From Doryteuthis pealeii (lineage: Eukaryota; Mollusca; Cephalopoda; Myopsida; Loliginidae): a stretch of 64,000 bases of DNA. Positions 42,240 to 52,540 of this stretch are shown piece after piece. The notes beneath the pieces were generated by a model. The model saw only the letters and a list, made by a program, of their open reading frames with translations. It was not told the origin of the DNA and searched no databases. The stretch lies in assembly GCA_023376005.1 (NCBI GenBank), contig CM042157.1, positions 51,355,193 through 51,419,192 on the forward strand, in the 5' to 3' direction. Position 1 is the first letter of the stretch; the number at the start of each line of letters is the position of its first letter. Both the position numbers and the translations under genes were made by a program.

Positions 42240-43930
42240 TTAACGCACTTGTGATAACACGGGATCTCTTGATGTGTAAAAAGCAACAGTTTTTGACGTG
42301 ACTGGGGTTAAGTCTAAAGCTGACATGGAGAATACTACTTCCCCCGGACAAGGTAATGGCGTAAAATAGTCCTCTATAGGTAGCCGACTCAGTCCATCTG
42401 CATTGGAAATTTTTGAACCAGGTTTGTATTCTAGTTGATAGTACCAAGGCCCAACATTGCACTCTAGCACTTCCTGTTGGTGATATTGCACGGTCCTCTT
42501 TAAAAAAAAAAAAAAACAAGCAGTGGTTTATGATCCGTGATGATGGTAAATTCTCGACCATAAATATATTTATGGAATTTGGAAACTCCAGAAATGACAG
42601 CCAGTCCTTCACGTTCTATCTGAGCATAATTTCGTTCTGCCTTTGATAATGTCTTGGAGGCAAAATAAATCGGTTTTTCACTCCCGTCTTTCATTATATG
42701 CGATAACACTGCCCCCACACCCACTGGAGATGCATCCACCCATGATAAGTTTAAGTTCAGCATTGTAATGAACCAAAACACTAGCTGACATTAGCAACCC
42801 CTTTGATTGCTTGAAAGCAAAGGCTTCGTCTGGTCCCCATTTCCAGGGAACTCCCTTTTGTAGTAATTTGTACAAGGGAGCTAAAACTGTGCTGATATTG
42901 TTTAAATACCGCCAATAGTAATTAACAAAAGCTAAAAAAAACAAACTACGCAGTTCAGACACATTCTTTGGGGTGGGTGCTTTGGGTATCGCATTGACCT
43001 TATCTTGTGTTGGGTGGATTCCTTCAGAATCAATCCTATGACCCAGGTATGACATTGACGACTTTTTGAATTCACATTTATCCCCTTTAAGTCGGTGACC
43101 AGCATTTTGTAATCTCTTTAATACTGCACGCACGTTCCTATTATGCTCTTCCATAGTTTGTCCCGAGATTAGGATGTCATCTAGATAAGCAACTGTCTTT
43201 GGTATTCCTTGAATAAGTTGATCTTTGATCCTTTGAAAAACTCCTGGCGATAAAGCAATACCAAAACACAACCGAGTATACATAAAAAGACCTTTATGTG
43301 TGTTTATCGTCGTTAGTTTTTGTGACTCTTCATCCAAAGGAACCTGTAAATAAGTGTCACTCAAACCCAGTCTCGTAAAATACTGTCCACCCGATACTTT
43401 AGAATACAGATCGTCTATATTCAGAATGGGATATTTGTCTATTTGCAAAACAGGATTGACAGTCTGTTTAAAATCCCCACAAATCCGAACTTGACCATTT
43501 CTTTTTAAAACGGGGACAATAGGGGAAGCCCATTCTGCAAAACGGACTGGCTTGATAACAGAGGCAACAACCATTTGCTGAAGTTCAGTTTCAAACTTTT
43601 CTCTAATTGTTAAGGGTACGGGTCAAGCCTTCATAAAACGAGGTTTGCTATTTTCTTTAACGTACAATTTTGCTTTTTCAATTTCCAATGTACCCAAGCC
43701 TGGTTTAAAAAGTTCTGCAAATTCTTGATTAAAATCGGTCCATTCCATTTTGTTGCAGGTAGCATAGATATTAATTGGCAACTTTTGCAGCCAGTCTCTT
43801 CCAAGAAGACTTGATCTAGATCCGGGTACAACTAACACTCTTAAATAATATATTTTGCCCTGGCATTTGACCCTCAGGTTCGCCACTCCATTAGGTACAA
43901 TAACCTCACCTGAATAGGTCCGTAACCTCT
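42240..43930 (-). pseudogene. Element D protease end, reverse transcriptase and RNase H
   Basis: 43,886-43,623 carries the protease C-terminal half (YLRVLVVPGSRSSLLGRDWLQKLPINIY). RT at 43,574-42,780: VIKPVRFAEWASPIVPVLKRNGQVRICGDFKQTVNPVLQIDKYPI, YFTRLGLSDTYLQVPLDEESQ (L-S-D-T in place of LD-L), CFGIALSPGVFQRI and VAYLDDILISG (active site L-D-D). RNase H 42,760-42,500: KLIM..., GSEKPIYFASKTLSKAERNYAQIEREGLAVISGVSKFHKYIYGREFTIITDHKPLL. A run of A at 42,499-42,514 then shifts the frame, after which ISPTGSARVQCWALVLSTRIQTWFKNF continues. Inactive. Confidence 0.9.
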
Positions 43931-43935
43931 ATACT
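43931..43935. repeat. Left ATACT target duplication of element E
   Basis: ATACT lies immediately before LTR and repeats at 47,407-47,411 after it. Confidence 0.95.
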
Positions 43936-44131
43936 TGTTGTACCGGCCGTTCCTACAGTGGAGAACATGCACCGGTTCTCACTATAAATAGTGAGACACC
44001 GAGTGGAAAGGTAGCACTGTTCCCGTTAACGACAAGCTAGTCGTACATGTACCATGATTGTAAATACACTTGTCTTATTTTACCCTATCTCGACTTGACT
44101 TCTTTTTACTGTTGGGACTAACATCACAACA
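43936..44131 (+). repeat. Element E left LTR (196 bp)
   Basis: TGTTGTACCGGCC to ATCACAACA. By eye it is identical to the right LTR over all 196 bases. It has a TATAAA at 43,983-43,988 embedded in an 18-base palindrome (CTCACTATAAATAGTGAG at 43,978-43,995). The identity implies a very recent insertion. Confidence 0.95.
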
Positions 44132-45016
44132 GATTGGCGGCGAGTAATCGAAACGAAGTCACTGAAAAAAAATCACCCAAAGTGATTAATATACAAGATC
44201 TTCACGGAAAACATCTTCGTCATTGCAAACAGATTTTTGGATTCAGGATTAACAGCAAAGTAATTACTACAAAATTCAAAACTTGCTACCAAAAAAAAAA
44301 AAAAAAAAAAAAAATTGACAGCTATAGAGCGCGAAAAATATTCTCAATTATTAAGTTAATTGAATATACTGACACCTTAAGTGTTCAAAAGAAAAAAAAG
44401 TTGACTGCCTTCCCCAGACTCGAGAAATCTGTTCACGGTAAGACTTTAAAATTTTTAAGTTCACTGACTCGTTAAGATAATTGTTTGAGCAAAATTCGCT
44501 TGACTGTTTATTAGAGCAAAATTCGCTTGACTATTTATTAAAACGGTCTACCAAATTGGCCAAGGGAAAGAAAAGGCAGACAAGAAAAAAAAATATTCGC
44601 GTAAGTCATTTGTGCTTCTAAACAAAAGACGTTAAATAAGCAAGTCAGAATTTAAAAAAAAAAAGAAAAAAAAGGGGTTAAAAAAAAGAAAAGATTCCGA
44701 TAAAACTAGTCTTATTATGCTTATAGCGACGAACTTTATTTTGCTGCGTGGAAATAAAGAAATAAAAAGCTGTGTTTTTTTTTTCTTTTGTGTTGATAAA
44801 AAAAGCTATTGGTCGGACGTTGTTTTTTACGTGCAGAAAAGAAAAGAAAAAAAAAGCTATTGGTCGGACTTTGTTTTTACGTGCAGAAAAGAATGAAAAA
44901 AAAAGACTTTTTATTAGTTTCTGTTTTCGAATAAAAGAACTGGAACTAAAACTGTATTAGTTGAACAACTAATTAAGCACGTTGAACAGAATTGTACAAG
45001 AGTAAAAGAGGTAGTG
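44132..45016 (+). promoter_or_regulatory. Element E leader region
   Basis: About 880 bases between the primer site and the start codon, with no good gene. It holds a (A)n run at 44,292-44,315, a 28-base direct duplication at 44,488-44,540 (AGCAAAATTCGCTTGACT repeated) and two copies of a ~55-base segment with AGCTATTGGTCGGAC at 44,800-44,895. Long leaders of retroelements can carry packaging or translation signals; here that is inference. Confidence 0.55.
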
Positions 45017-47182
45017 ATGATGGATACTGAATTTAAAGATTCTCTTCTTCAATTAGTTAAATTCCAAACGGAACAAAATGTCGCATTAACCAGACAACAA
45101 ATGGAACAACAATTAGAACTAGAAAGAAAACGAATTGAAAGTGAGGAGAAATTTAAAAGAGAGCTTTTGGACCAGCAAAAAGCCCAAAGAAAAATGAATG
45201 CTGAACAAAAAGAGCTTGCGACCACACTGGAAGAAAAATTCCAAGAAAGACTGCTACAACAGCAGAGACACTTCGAAGAACTTTTGGTAAAAACACAGGA
45301 GGAACAGAGGAAATTTTTAGAGGCAACACAGTTATCGAAAGCAAGCGAGAATCATAATGCATTCTCCCAGACGGCTGTGTGGAACGCTATTGAAAATTTC
45401 AAATATAATCCAGAAGACGATGTCACTTTTGAGCACTTCTATAGAAGATATGAGGATATTTTTGTATCGGACTGCAGTACATGGACAGACTCTAAAAAAG
45501 TTAGATTTTTGCTAAGAAAATTAGGGGCTGCCGAGCATACAAAGTTCGTGAATTTTATCCTTCCAAAAAAGACCAGTGAGTTGAACTTCCAAGAAACAGT
45601 TACTTTACTAACAGAACTGTTTTCGACAAAAACTTCTCTTTTTCACAGGAGATATAAGTGTATGAATGTCACTAGAAGAGAGGAAGACGACTACACTACG
45701 TATGCAAGTATAGTGAATAAGCATTGCGACGATTTCAAACTTGAGGAATTATCATCAGATAATTTTAAATGTTTAATATTCGTGCAAGGTCTGGTCTTAA
45801 ATAAAGACTCTGAAATCAGACGTCGTGTGTTAAATAAACTCGAAAGTGTACCGAATCTAACACTTCAAAACCTAGCGGAAGACTGTGAACGTTTTGTTGC
45901 GTTAAAACAGGACAGTCGTGACATAGAGGAAAGCGGAGTGTCGCACATTAAAAAGATCCATCAGAAGAAAAAATTGACTTCAACAAATAACCAGAGAAAA
46001 AAACATGGTAAAAATCCACCGGGACCGTGTTGGAGGTGTGGAGACAAACATTGGTATAATGAGTGTCCCTACAAATTTAAACAATGTGACTACTGCCACC
46101 AGAAGGGTCATAAGGCATCATGTTGTAAAAGAAAATCTGGTAGAAAGACATCCATTAAACTGACAAAAATTGAACCTGAAGAACAAAATATCCGGAAATA
46201 TGTACAGGTCAAAATGTTTAAAAAGAAAGTAAGACTTCAGCTTGATAGTGGGTCTGACATTTCCATCATTAATGTACAGACATGGAAGAAGCTTGGGCGA
46301 CCCACTATGATCAAATCACAAAAAACGGCGAGAAGTGTCAGTGGTGAAAAAATAACCTTCGAGGGGGAATTATTGACGAATATTTCTTTCCAGAATAAGA
46401 CCGAAAAAGCCAAAATCTTCGTCATGCGAAAATCAAATAACCTCTTTGGAACTGATCTGATCGAAAAGTTTAGACTATGGGATCTGCCTTTAAGTTCTTT
46501 TTGCCAAAAGGTTGAGGATTCAAATGTGGAGGCAGAAAAACTCAAGAGGGAATTAAAAGAAAATTTTCCAGACGTATTTTCAGGGGGTCTTGGAAGGTGT
46601 ACGAAAGCGGTTGCAAGATTTGAAGTCAAAGTGAATGAACAGCCAGTGTTCAGAAAGAAAAGAAATGTTCCATACGCTGCTATAGAGCAAATAAACGGTG
46701 AATTAGAAAGACTCGAAAACATGGGTGTCATTTCAAAAATTGAGTGGAGTTCACCTACAGTTTATGTTAAGAAAAAGAAAATTAAAAATATCTTAACGTC
46801 AGACTTGTTTCTGGCACATTATAATCCCAAGCGAAAAAAACCAATAACAAAAAAACGGTATAAAGTTGGTGAAAAAATCTTTTTTAAGATTCAAAAAAAC
46901 AATAGGATTTTCTGGGAGTCCGGCACTGTGGATAAACAAATAGGCAACATGGTCTATATGATTAAGGGACCAGATTTCGTGCACAAACGTCACACTAACC
47001 AAATCCGGAAAAGATACTCGAACAGTGAGGTGACCATATCGCCCGAAGAGGACATCATGGACACAGTGTTTGATACTTTTCAGGTGCCCATACCAGAGAC
47101 TACTCCTGAGAATAGGAGATCAAAAAGAAAACGGAAATCGACTGAGTTGATTATGGTGAACCCCAAACAAAAACGTTATTAA
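45017..47182 (+). CDS. Element E Gag-protease fusion protein with deleted Pol
   Basis: Intact frame of 721 codons; two consecutive ATGs (45,017 and 45,020) open it. Residues 1-115 are a charged coiled coil (RKRIESEEKFKREL, KELATTLEEKFQERLL). Residues 118-300 are a Gag capsid of the K02A2.6-like Gypsy type (YNPEDDVTFEHFYRRYEDIF, TYASIVNKHCDDFKLEEL). Zinc knuckles are CWRCGDKHWYNEC (338-350) and CDYCHQKGHKASC (357 on). The protease has LQLDSGSDISII, catalytic Asp at 410. The RT lead-in ends at VKKKKIKN (~590), then a piece of RNase H start (ILTSDLFLAHYNP, from 592), then the integrase C-terminal domain (KRYKVGEKIFFKIQ) and a basic tail. RT, RNase H and integrase cores are gone without breaking the frame. 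Confidence 0.9.
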   Translation: MMDTEFKDSLLQLVKFQTEQNVALTRQQMEQQLELERKRIESEEKFKRELLDQQKAQRKMNAEQKELATTLEEKFQERLLQQQRHFEELLVKTQEEQRKFLEATQLSKASENHNAFSQTAVWNAIENFKYNPEDDVTFEHFYRRYEDIFVSDCSTWTDSKKVRFLLRKLGAAEHTKFVNFILPKKTSELNFQETVTLLTELFSTKTSLFHRRYKCMNVTRREEDDYTTYASIVNKHCDDFKLEELSSDNFKCLIFVQGLVLNKDSEIRRRVLNKLESVPNLTLQNLAEDCERFVALKQDSRDIEESGVSHIKKIHQKKKLTSTNNQRKKHGKNPPGPCWRCGDKHWYNECPYKFKQCDYCHQKGHKASCCKRKSGRKTSIKLTKIEPEEQNIRKYVQVKMFKKKVRLQLDSGSDISIINVQTWKKLGRPTMIKSQKTARSVSGEKITFEGELLTNISFQNKTEKAKIFVMRKSNNLFGTDLIEKFRLWDLPLSSFCQKVEDSNVEAEKLKRELKENFPDVFSGGLGRCTKAVARFEVKVNEQPVFRKKRNVPYAAIEQINGELERLENMGVISKIEWSSPTVYVKKKKIKNILTSDLFLAHYNPKRKKPITKKRYKVGEKIFFKIQKNNRIFWESGTVDKQIGNMVYMIKGPDFVHKRHTNQIRKRYSNSEVTISPEEDIMDTVFDTFQVPIPETTPENRRSKRKRKSTELIMVNPKQKRY

Positions 47183-47210
47183 TCCCCAGACGGGATATTT
47201 TCAAAGGGGG

Positions 47211-47406
47211 TGTTGTACCGGCCGTTCCTACAGTGGAGAACATGCACCGGTTCTCACTATAAATAGTGAGACACCGAGTGGAAAGGTAGCACTGTTCCCG
47301 TTAACGACAAGCTAGTCGTACATGTACCATGATTGTAAATACACTTGTCTTATTTTACCCTATCTCGACTTGACTTCTTTTTACTGTTGGGACTAACATC
47401 ACAACA
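47211..47406 (+). repeat. Element E right LTR (196 bp)
   Basis: Same sequence as the left LTR; it begins right after the purine tract and ends ATCACAACA, followed by ATACT. Confidence 0.95.
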
Positions 47407-47411
47407 ATACT

Positions 47412-48190
47412 GTCCCCTTTTTTTAAGTTTCGCGTTCGGTAGTAAGTCAAACTGTTTTTTACTTATCAGAGTAGACGAACAACCGGGTCAATTTCCATTT
47501 GGCATTGAATACCATTTAAAAACACATCTTTCCCCATGCTGGACACTGTGTGCGTCTCTCGTGCCATTTTCCACCGCACCCAAAACACATTTTTCTTTTC
47601 TTTTGTAATTCAGTTGTATTAGATTCCATACACATTTTATTTACTTCATCCGTTTCTTTTTCCTTTATATGTGCAACGTCACTCATTGCTAATTCTATAG
47701 CTGTGGCCATTTTAACAGCTTCTTCTAACGACATGTCTTCGGACAATAATTTTTCTTGAATTTTATCGTCTTTTAACCCTCACAAATTTGTCACGCAATG
47801 CTCTTTTTAAAAATGACCCAAATTCGCATGAAGAGCCATATGTTTAAGGCGAGCAATAAAATTAGAAATTGACTCACCCATCCTCTTGTTTTGCATTATG
47901 AAAACGAAAACTCTCGGCTACTATTAGTCGTTTAGGTTAAAAATGCTCCAACAACAACTGCGTAATTTCCTCCAGAGACTTGTCGCTTGGCTTTTGAGGG
48001 GTACATAAATCCTCCAAGTAGGTCTTTTCTCGAATTGTACTCAGCAAAATTGGTTTGCATTTTGTTTGGCCTTCACGTCCGATATTGTTTGCGATAAAAA
48101 AAACTGTTCCACGCGGTCTAGATACGTCGAGATATTTCCTGACTCCGTACAGAATTCTTCTAAATGTCCGAATAATGGCATTTTCTTGAG
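47412..48190 (-). pseudogene. Element D Gag and protease start
   Basis: The frame at 47,746-47,516 shows EEAVKMATAIELAMSDVAHIKE and a zinc-knuckle pair CFGCGGKWHERRTQC, CPAWGKMC. In another frame next to the insertion, IDPGCSSTLISKKQF resembles the protease active site (D-x-G, normally D-T-G). Upstream (48,190-47,760) the Gag capsid region is degenerate with many frame changes. Element E's insertion at 47,412/43,930 separates it from the protease end. Confidence 0.75.
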
Positions 48191-48200
48191 TGAAACAGAT

Positions 48201-48213
48201 CCTCGTCTGCCAA
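48201..48213 (-). promoter_or_regulatory. Element D primer-binding site
   Basis: On the minus strand TTGGCAGACGAGG begins one base after the LTR end. It contains TGGCAGACGAGG, a common Gypsy primer-site form. Confidence 0.7.
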
Positions 48214-48214
48214 T

Positions 48215-48383
48215 TGTTGTAACGCGCTTAGCGAAATAATAACACGGGTAGTCCAGTTGACGTTAACCACGAGAAGTTACATTCCGCCTTTTATTCACAA
48301 TTCAAAAGATAGCTGAAACAGTACTTCCATTTCATAACAAAAACAATGGTAGAAACGGTGCTTCCGTTTCTTAGTATACCACA
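48215..48383 (-). repeat. Element D 5' LTR (169 bp)
   Basis: TGTTGTAACGCGC to TATACCACA. Followed by ATATC at 48,384-48,388, the same five bases as at 39,846-39,850. Confidence 0.9.
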
Positions 48384-48388
48384 ATATC

Positions 48389-49315
48389 TATGTGCGACCG
48401 GTCAAAAACTGGGACGAAGAATTTTAACTGTGACGTCACGGGTCACTTGGAAGATTCATTTAGATTTTTCTTTTTCTTTTTTTTTATTAAGAATAAATTT
48501 TGATACTCATGCGCATGCGCCTGTGAATAAAAGAACGAGAAAAAGAGAGGGGAAAGGGAGATAAGTTTCAACAAGGAACGAAATCTCATTAATAGCAACA
48601 TTGCATGGATGCTGGAATGGCTATTGTGAGAATTAGACACATGAATTATGTGAAAAGTTTTTTTTTTCATCTATCTTGATTTGCACATACCTACCTTGTA
48701 TATCCCAGTCAGCCCCTCTTCCTCTTTCGGTCATTTCATAATTTCACATCTAACTTAGTTTTTTTTTTATATTTCTTTAGCCAAGTTTGTTCGTACAAAA
48801 TTCTTTCTTTCTTTCTTTCTTTCTATATCAAGAACTTTTATCTTGAAGTTTTATGATAGGTTACTGTTTATATTGTTCATACTTCTCAATTCTGACGCTG
48901 CAATGATTAAATCATCCATTTATGTCATTGTAATTATTTTTTAACCGTTTGAATTTTTTGTATATACACAATAACTGTTTAGCAACTGTTTAAAATCTTT
49001 TTCTTGAAATTATTCCAGTTTCTTCCACTTTGTTTAAGTCCGTATAAAGATTTCTTTAATCTACAAACAAGCTGTTCGTCCTTTTCGTTTATGTAAAACC
49101 TTTAGGTTAGAACAACCTAAAGGTTGGCATTGGGGCAAGCTATTGTACAATAAAATGATTCTGTACAGCCAGTTGCATCAACATATTTATCGATGTAATT
49201 GTAGCTGTCAGCAAAAATGTCTCTTGGTAGTCTATATTTTCAATTTGGGAATATCCCTTCGCCACATATCTGGCCTTGAACTGTTGTTCATTTTGGGAAC
49301 GTAAAAGTAAATTAA
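48389..49315. other. AT-rich gap with a small hairpin
   Basis: No supported gene. A perfect 12-bp hairpin occurs at 49,097-49,125 (AACCTTTAGGTT, loop AGAAC, complement). A (CTTT)n run is at 48,805-48,823. Confidence 0.5.
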
Positions 49316-49561
49316 GTAAAGTCGTCGGGGTGGCCTAAAGTCGGTATCAGCCAATCAGCGAGGAAGTCTATCCCTTTTTCACTAGAGCAAACCAAGGAGA
49401 TTGTTTTTGCGTCTGAGGTGGAGCACCACACCTACCATCAGCTTCTTACTTTACCGTACATATCCCTGTGCTACTCATACGCTGAGTTGGCGAGGGTCAG
49501 TATCAAACTAGAAACCTTGTGGTTTCTAGCCGAACGCTCTACTGACTGAGCTAACCCGGTC
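49316..49561 (-). mobile_element. tRNA-derived SINE, family A, copy 2
   Basis: On the minus strand the head (49,561-49,490) has GGTTAGCTCAGTCAGTAGAGC (A box, close to a real tRNA) and a B-box-like AAGGTTTCTAGTTTGATACT. The body matches the 128-374 copy (GAGGTGGAGCACCACACCTACC, AAGGAGATTGTTTTTGCG). Confidence 0.8.
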
Positions 49562-50769
49562 TTTTCCCTGTCCTTAAGAAGAGGAATGAGTTCATAGGTT
49601 TCAATTTCTTTGAGTACACTTATTTCACCACTCATTGCTTTTGTTTGTTTTAGAAGATATTATAGCTTTATTGGGGAGATGTCCTTGCCTTGCCTTTTCC
49701 AAATTATCAGGATCTCTTTACGTAGACGATATATATAGTACGTGCTTATACCATTCTTAATCTCGTCCTATGTATTTCTTCTTACTGTCGATCCTGTCTT
49801 GTATTTCTTCTTACTTCGTATATCTGTGTATTTCTTAACTTGGGATGAGTAGCAACTTTTCTTACTTGGGCTGGTATCTATCTTCATAAGATTCTGAAAA
49901 TAATTTACCAAAAATCAGGGAATTATTGGATTTTAATGAAATTTTCAGTGTTGATTTATCAATGAATGAACTTTATGATGCATTATTTATTTTATTTCAA
50001 AACCTTCTCATTTTTTTCAGGTCACTTAATTTTGACCCCCCTTATTTTGGGGGCGTAACATTTTGGCGAGTTGGTCCTTGTTTGATACTAATTACAGTAT
50101 AAATAAAAAGATAAAAGACCGGAGTTGTAAATAGAAAAAAAATTTAAGGGGAATATTTTATAAGAAAATAAGTACCGAAAATCGGAAAATAAAATGTAAA
50201 AAAAAAAAACATTAATTTTTTGGAGATTTTTTACTCATTTCGATAATTATTTAATTGGCTAAGATAATTCTTATAAAAGAAAAAATTATACATCGATATT
50301 TTTTCTGCTTAAAAAGGTGGGGGCCTAAATTTTCAATAGAGTTTTTCTTCAAAACCTATACGTTTGACTAAAATAAGGTTTGCATTAAATAGATATTTAT
50401 TTCTAGAATCTAAAAATATAACATTTTAAACTTAACATCCGAATATTCATATTTTAAATGAATTAAATTGATTTTCAATCTTAATTGAGTAACGTTAAAT
50501 GATTATTTATATGGAAACAAAAAATATCAAAAATGTGAATTACCTCTCTTAGATGTTTTCTAATAATCTGCAAAGTGTACTTTCATTTTTTGTTTCGCAT
50601 TTTAAAGAAAGAATTCATTATCTAACAGAAAGGTAAGTTCACTTCATTATTACTATTTTTACTTCAATTATTCATTTTTATTCAAAATATTCAAAATCCA
50701 ATCCATGTTTTCTCACATTTTATCTTTAAATTAACCAAATTTCTTTTTAGTAGGCACTTCTAAAAATAT
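49562..50769. other. AT-rich gap
   Basis: No gene or clear repeat was seen in about 1.2 kb. Confidence 0.4.
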
Positions 50770-51435
50770 TGTCATTTTCTTTTTAAAAACGAATTAAAAT
50801 GAATTAATTCTATCATTTAAGGTCAAATTTTTGTCTAAGTCAAAAAGTAGTAATCATGATTAAAAAAAAAAAACAAACAAAAAAAACAAAAAAAACACAA
50901 TAATATTACATATATATAATTTTTTTATATATAATTATTATTGTATTGTGTTCCGGAAACACCATACATGAAGCGGAAGTAAACATTCGAAGCGAAACAA
51001 TTTGAAAATTAATATTTGTTTTATTTTTTGTCATGCAAAAAACGGATTTTACTTAGTTAAAAGTTAAAAACCAGTGAGTAAAATTTCAGTAATATTTAAT
51101 AAATATGTATTTAAAGTAACGTTTTACTTATTTCGAAAAGGAAATGTTTATAAGTATTTTAAAAATATTTAAAAAAAATATTGAACATGATAATTAAAAA
51201 AAAAAAAAAAACAAAAGAAAAAATTTGACACAACTTTTTGCCAAAAATTGAACGATTTTTAATGTTAAAAATGTATTAAAAATAAATTGCATATGTAATA
51301 ATATTTTTATTTTTTTAAATGATGGTCATTATGTTAAGACTTATCGATTTAGACAAAAGTTTGACCTTAAATAATCGATTTAATTAATTTTAATTCGTTT
51401 AAAAAATATGATGCTAGCAGCCGAATTTTGGGTAT
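50770..51435. repeat. Foldback repeat
   Basis: Left arm (50,785-50,850) and right arm (51,335-51,410, reversed) share ACGAATTAAAAT(G/T)AATTAA and TTTAAGGTCAAA(T/C)TTTTGTCTAA. The right arm continues into a CGGCTGCTA motif also found at 30,039. Non-coding, AT-rich. A MITE-like foldback is the simplest reading; termini and target duplication are not resolved. Confidence 0.6.
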
Positions 51436-51586
51436 CCCTAGATAACACATTACTTTGGTGAATTCACGTATTTTATTTGAGTCTTGGATTCAGATCCCTC
51501 AACCGTGCTTGTAAGAATCTGGTTAATCGAAGGAGAAGTATCATTGCCTCCTTTTCTTACACAATCAATCAGAAATTATCTAAATT

Positions 51587-52540
51587 GTTATATACACAAA
51601 TATAGATATCTCCCGATTCACTAAATTCAATAATTTAATTCGCACACACACCGCAATAAAGAGATACACTCGCCAACAAAACAAAACATAAGTTGCTGAC
51701 GCCAAACGGAAGTTAATTCAACGGCAGCCTAAAACGAAGTGACCAAAATAACATGGTTCTACGCATAGGCTCCAGCAAAACTTCCGGTCGAAAAACATTA
51801 AATATAAACAATTAAAAATATCTCCTATTTAACGTTTTTCGACCAATAAAAAACCTTCCCCCCAAAAACCCTTCAAAGGTCATCTCGAGCCTACCTCTTG
51901 CTTTAAATAAAGCTGACTTAACGCCGATAGACAGTACATCTCAGGCCGTCGCAGAAGAAGGTCGGCTCATCCCAAGTCGAGATAAAGGAACCGCCATATC
52001 GACCACACCACACCCCGCGTCACACCGGCCAAGGCATCAGTCAGAACTTGCCTTCAAACCCACATCAACATCGCAAAACGAAACGTACATCTCTCGCCTA
52101 CTCGCGCTACCAAACAGTCACGTAAACGTCTCTCCTCACCCCCACTGACCGACCAACCGGCGACTATTAAAGGGGCGAACATCTACTCAATTCCGATATC
52201 ATCAATTTACCAAATTGACGCCTATCAACTCAATTCGCCAGCTATAAACCTTACAACTTTTACCAAACCAGCATCGGACCCTGTCCGCACGATTCCACGA
52301 CTACTAAAATATCATTGGTTCATCTGCCCACATCACCACCTACACTACAACTGATTCGGCCATCGGACATTTCACTGACTTTATCATTCACGTTACAACT
52401 ATCACCAAAATCTCCTTTAAATTCACTTCTAGCCTTTCCTCACCTTTCATGTTCCTTTTTAACAATACAATTGTTAAACTTAAAATCAGTGTTTGTTTTT
52501 CCTTGCCACCATACGCTTCATCATAACCCTGTTTATTACA
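51587..52540 (+). repeat. Solo LTR, family F, copy 2
   Basis: Starts TGTTATATACACAAATATAG and ends GTTTATTACA, 954 bases. Matches the copies at 16.8 and (reversed) 31.6 kb: ATAGATATCTCCCGATTCAC, CACTCGCCAACAAAACAAAA, CTTTAAATAAAGCTGACTTAA, CTTGCCACCATACGC. The bases on either side are AAAT and CTAT, so no clean target duplication. No coding content. Confidence 0.75.

Larger units (their letters stand above)
43936..47406 (+). mobile_element. Young non-autonomous Gypsy element E (Gag-protease only)
   Basis: 3,471 bp with identical 196-bp LTRs, ATACT target duplications (43,931-43,935, 47,407-47,411), a primer site (TTGGCGGCGAG at 44,134-44,144), a purine tract (AAAGGGGG at 47,203-47,210) and one intact long frame. 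It lies in the protease of element D in the opposite orientation. The frame keeps Gag and protease but lacks the polymerase, RNase H and integrase cores, so retrotransposition must use proteins from an autonomous relative. It might be called a TR-GAG- or LARD-like derivative; I know of no exact counterpart. Confidence 0.9.
39851..48383 (-). mobile_element. Ty3/Gypsy retrotransposon (element D), host of two nested insertions
   Basis: Paired LTRs (39,851-40,021 and 48,215-48,383) are flanked by ATATC at 39,846-39,850 and 48,384-48,388. Minus strand contains Gag (about 48,190-47,412), protease (split by element E), RT and RNase H (43,574-42,240), integrase (42,131-40,555, split by solo LTR G) and a tail to 40,058. 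Without the insertions it would be about 4.3 kb. A frameshifted poly-A run and stops show decay. The two nested insertions are younger than it. Confidence 0.9.

Noticed and set aside
49097..49125. Small hairpin as a possible microRNA
   Set aside because: A 12-bp stem is too short for a precursor; likely chance or repeat end.
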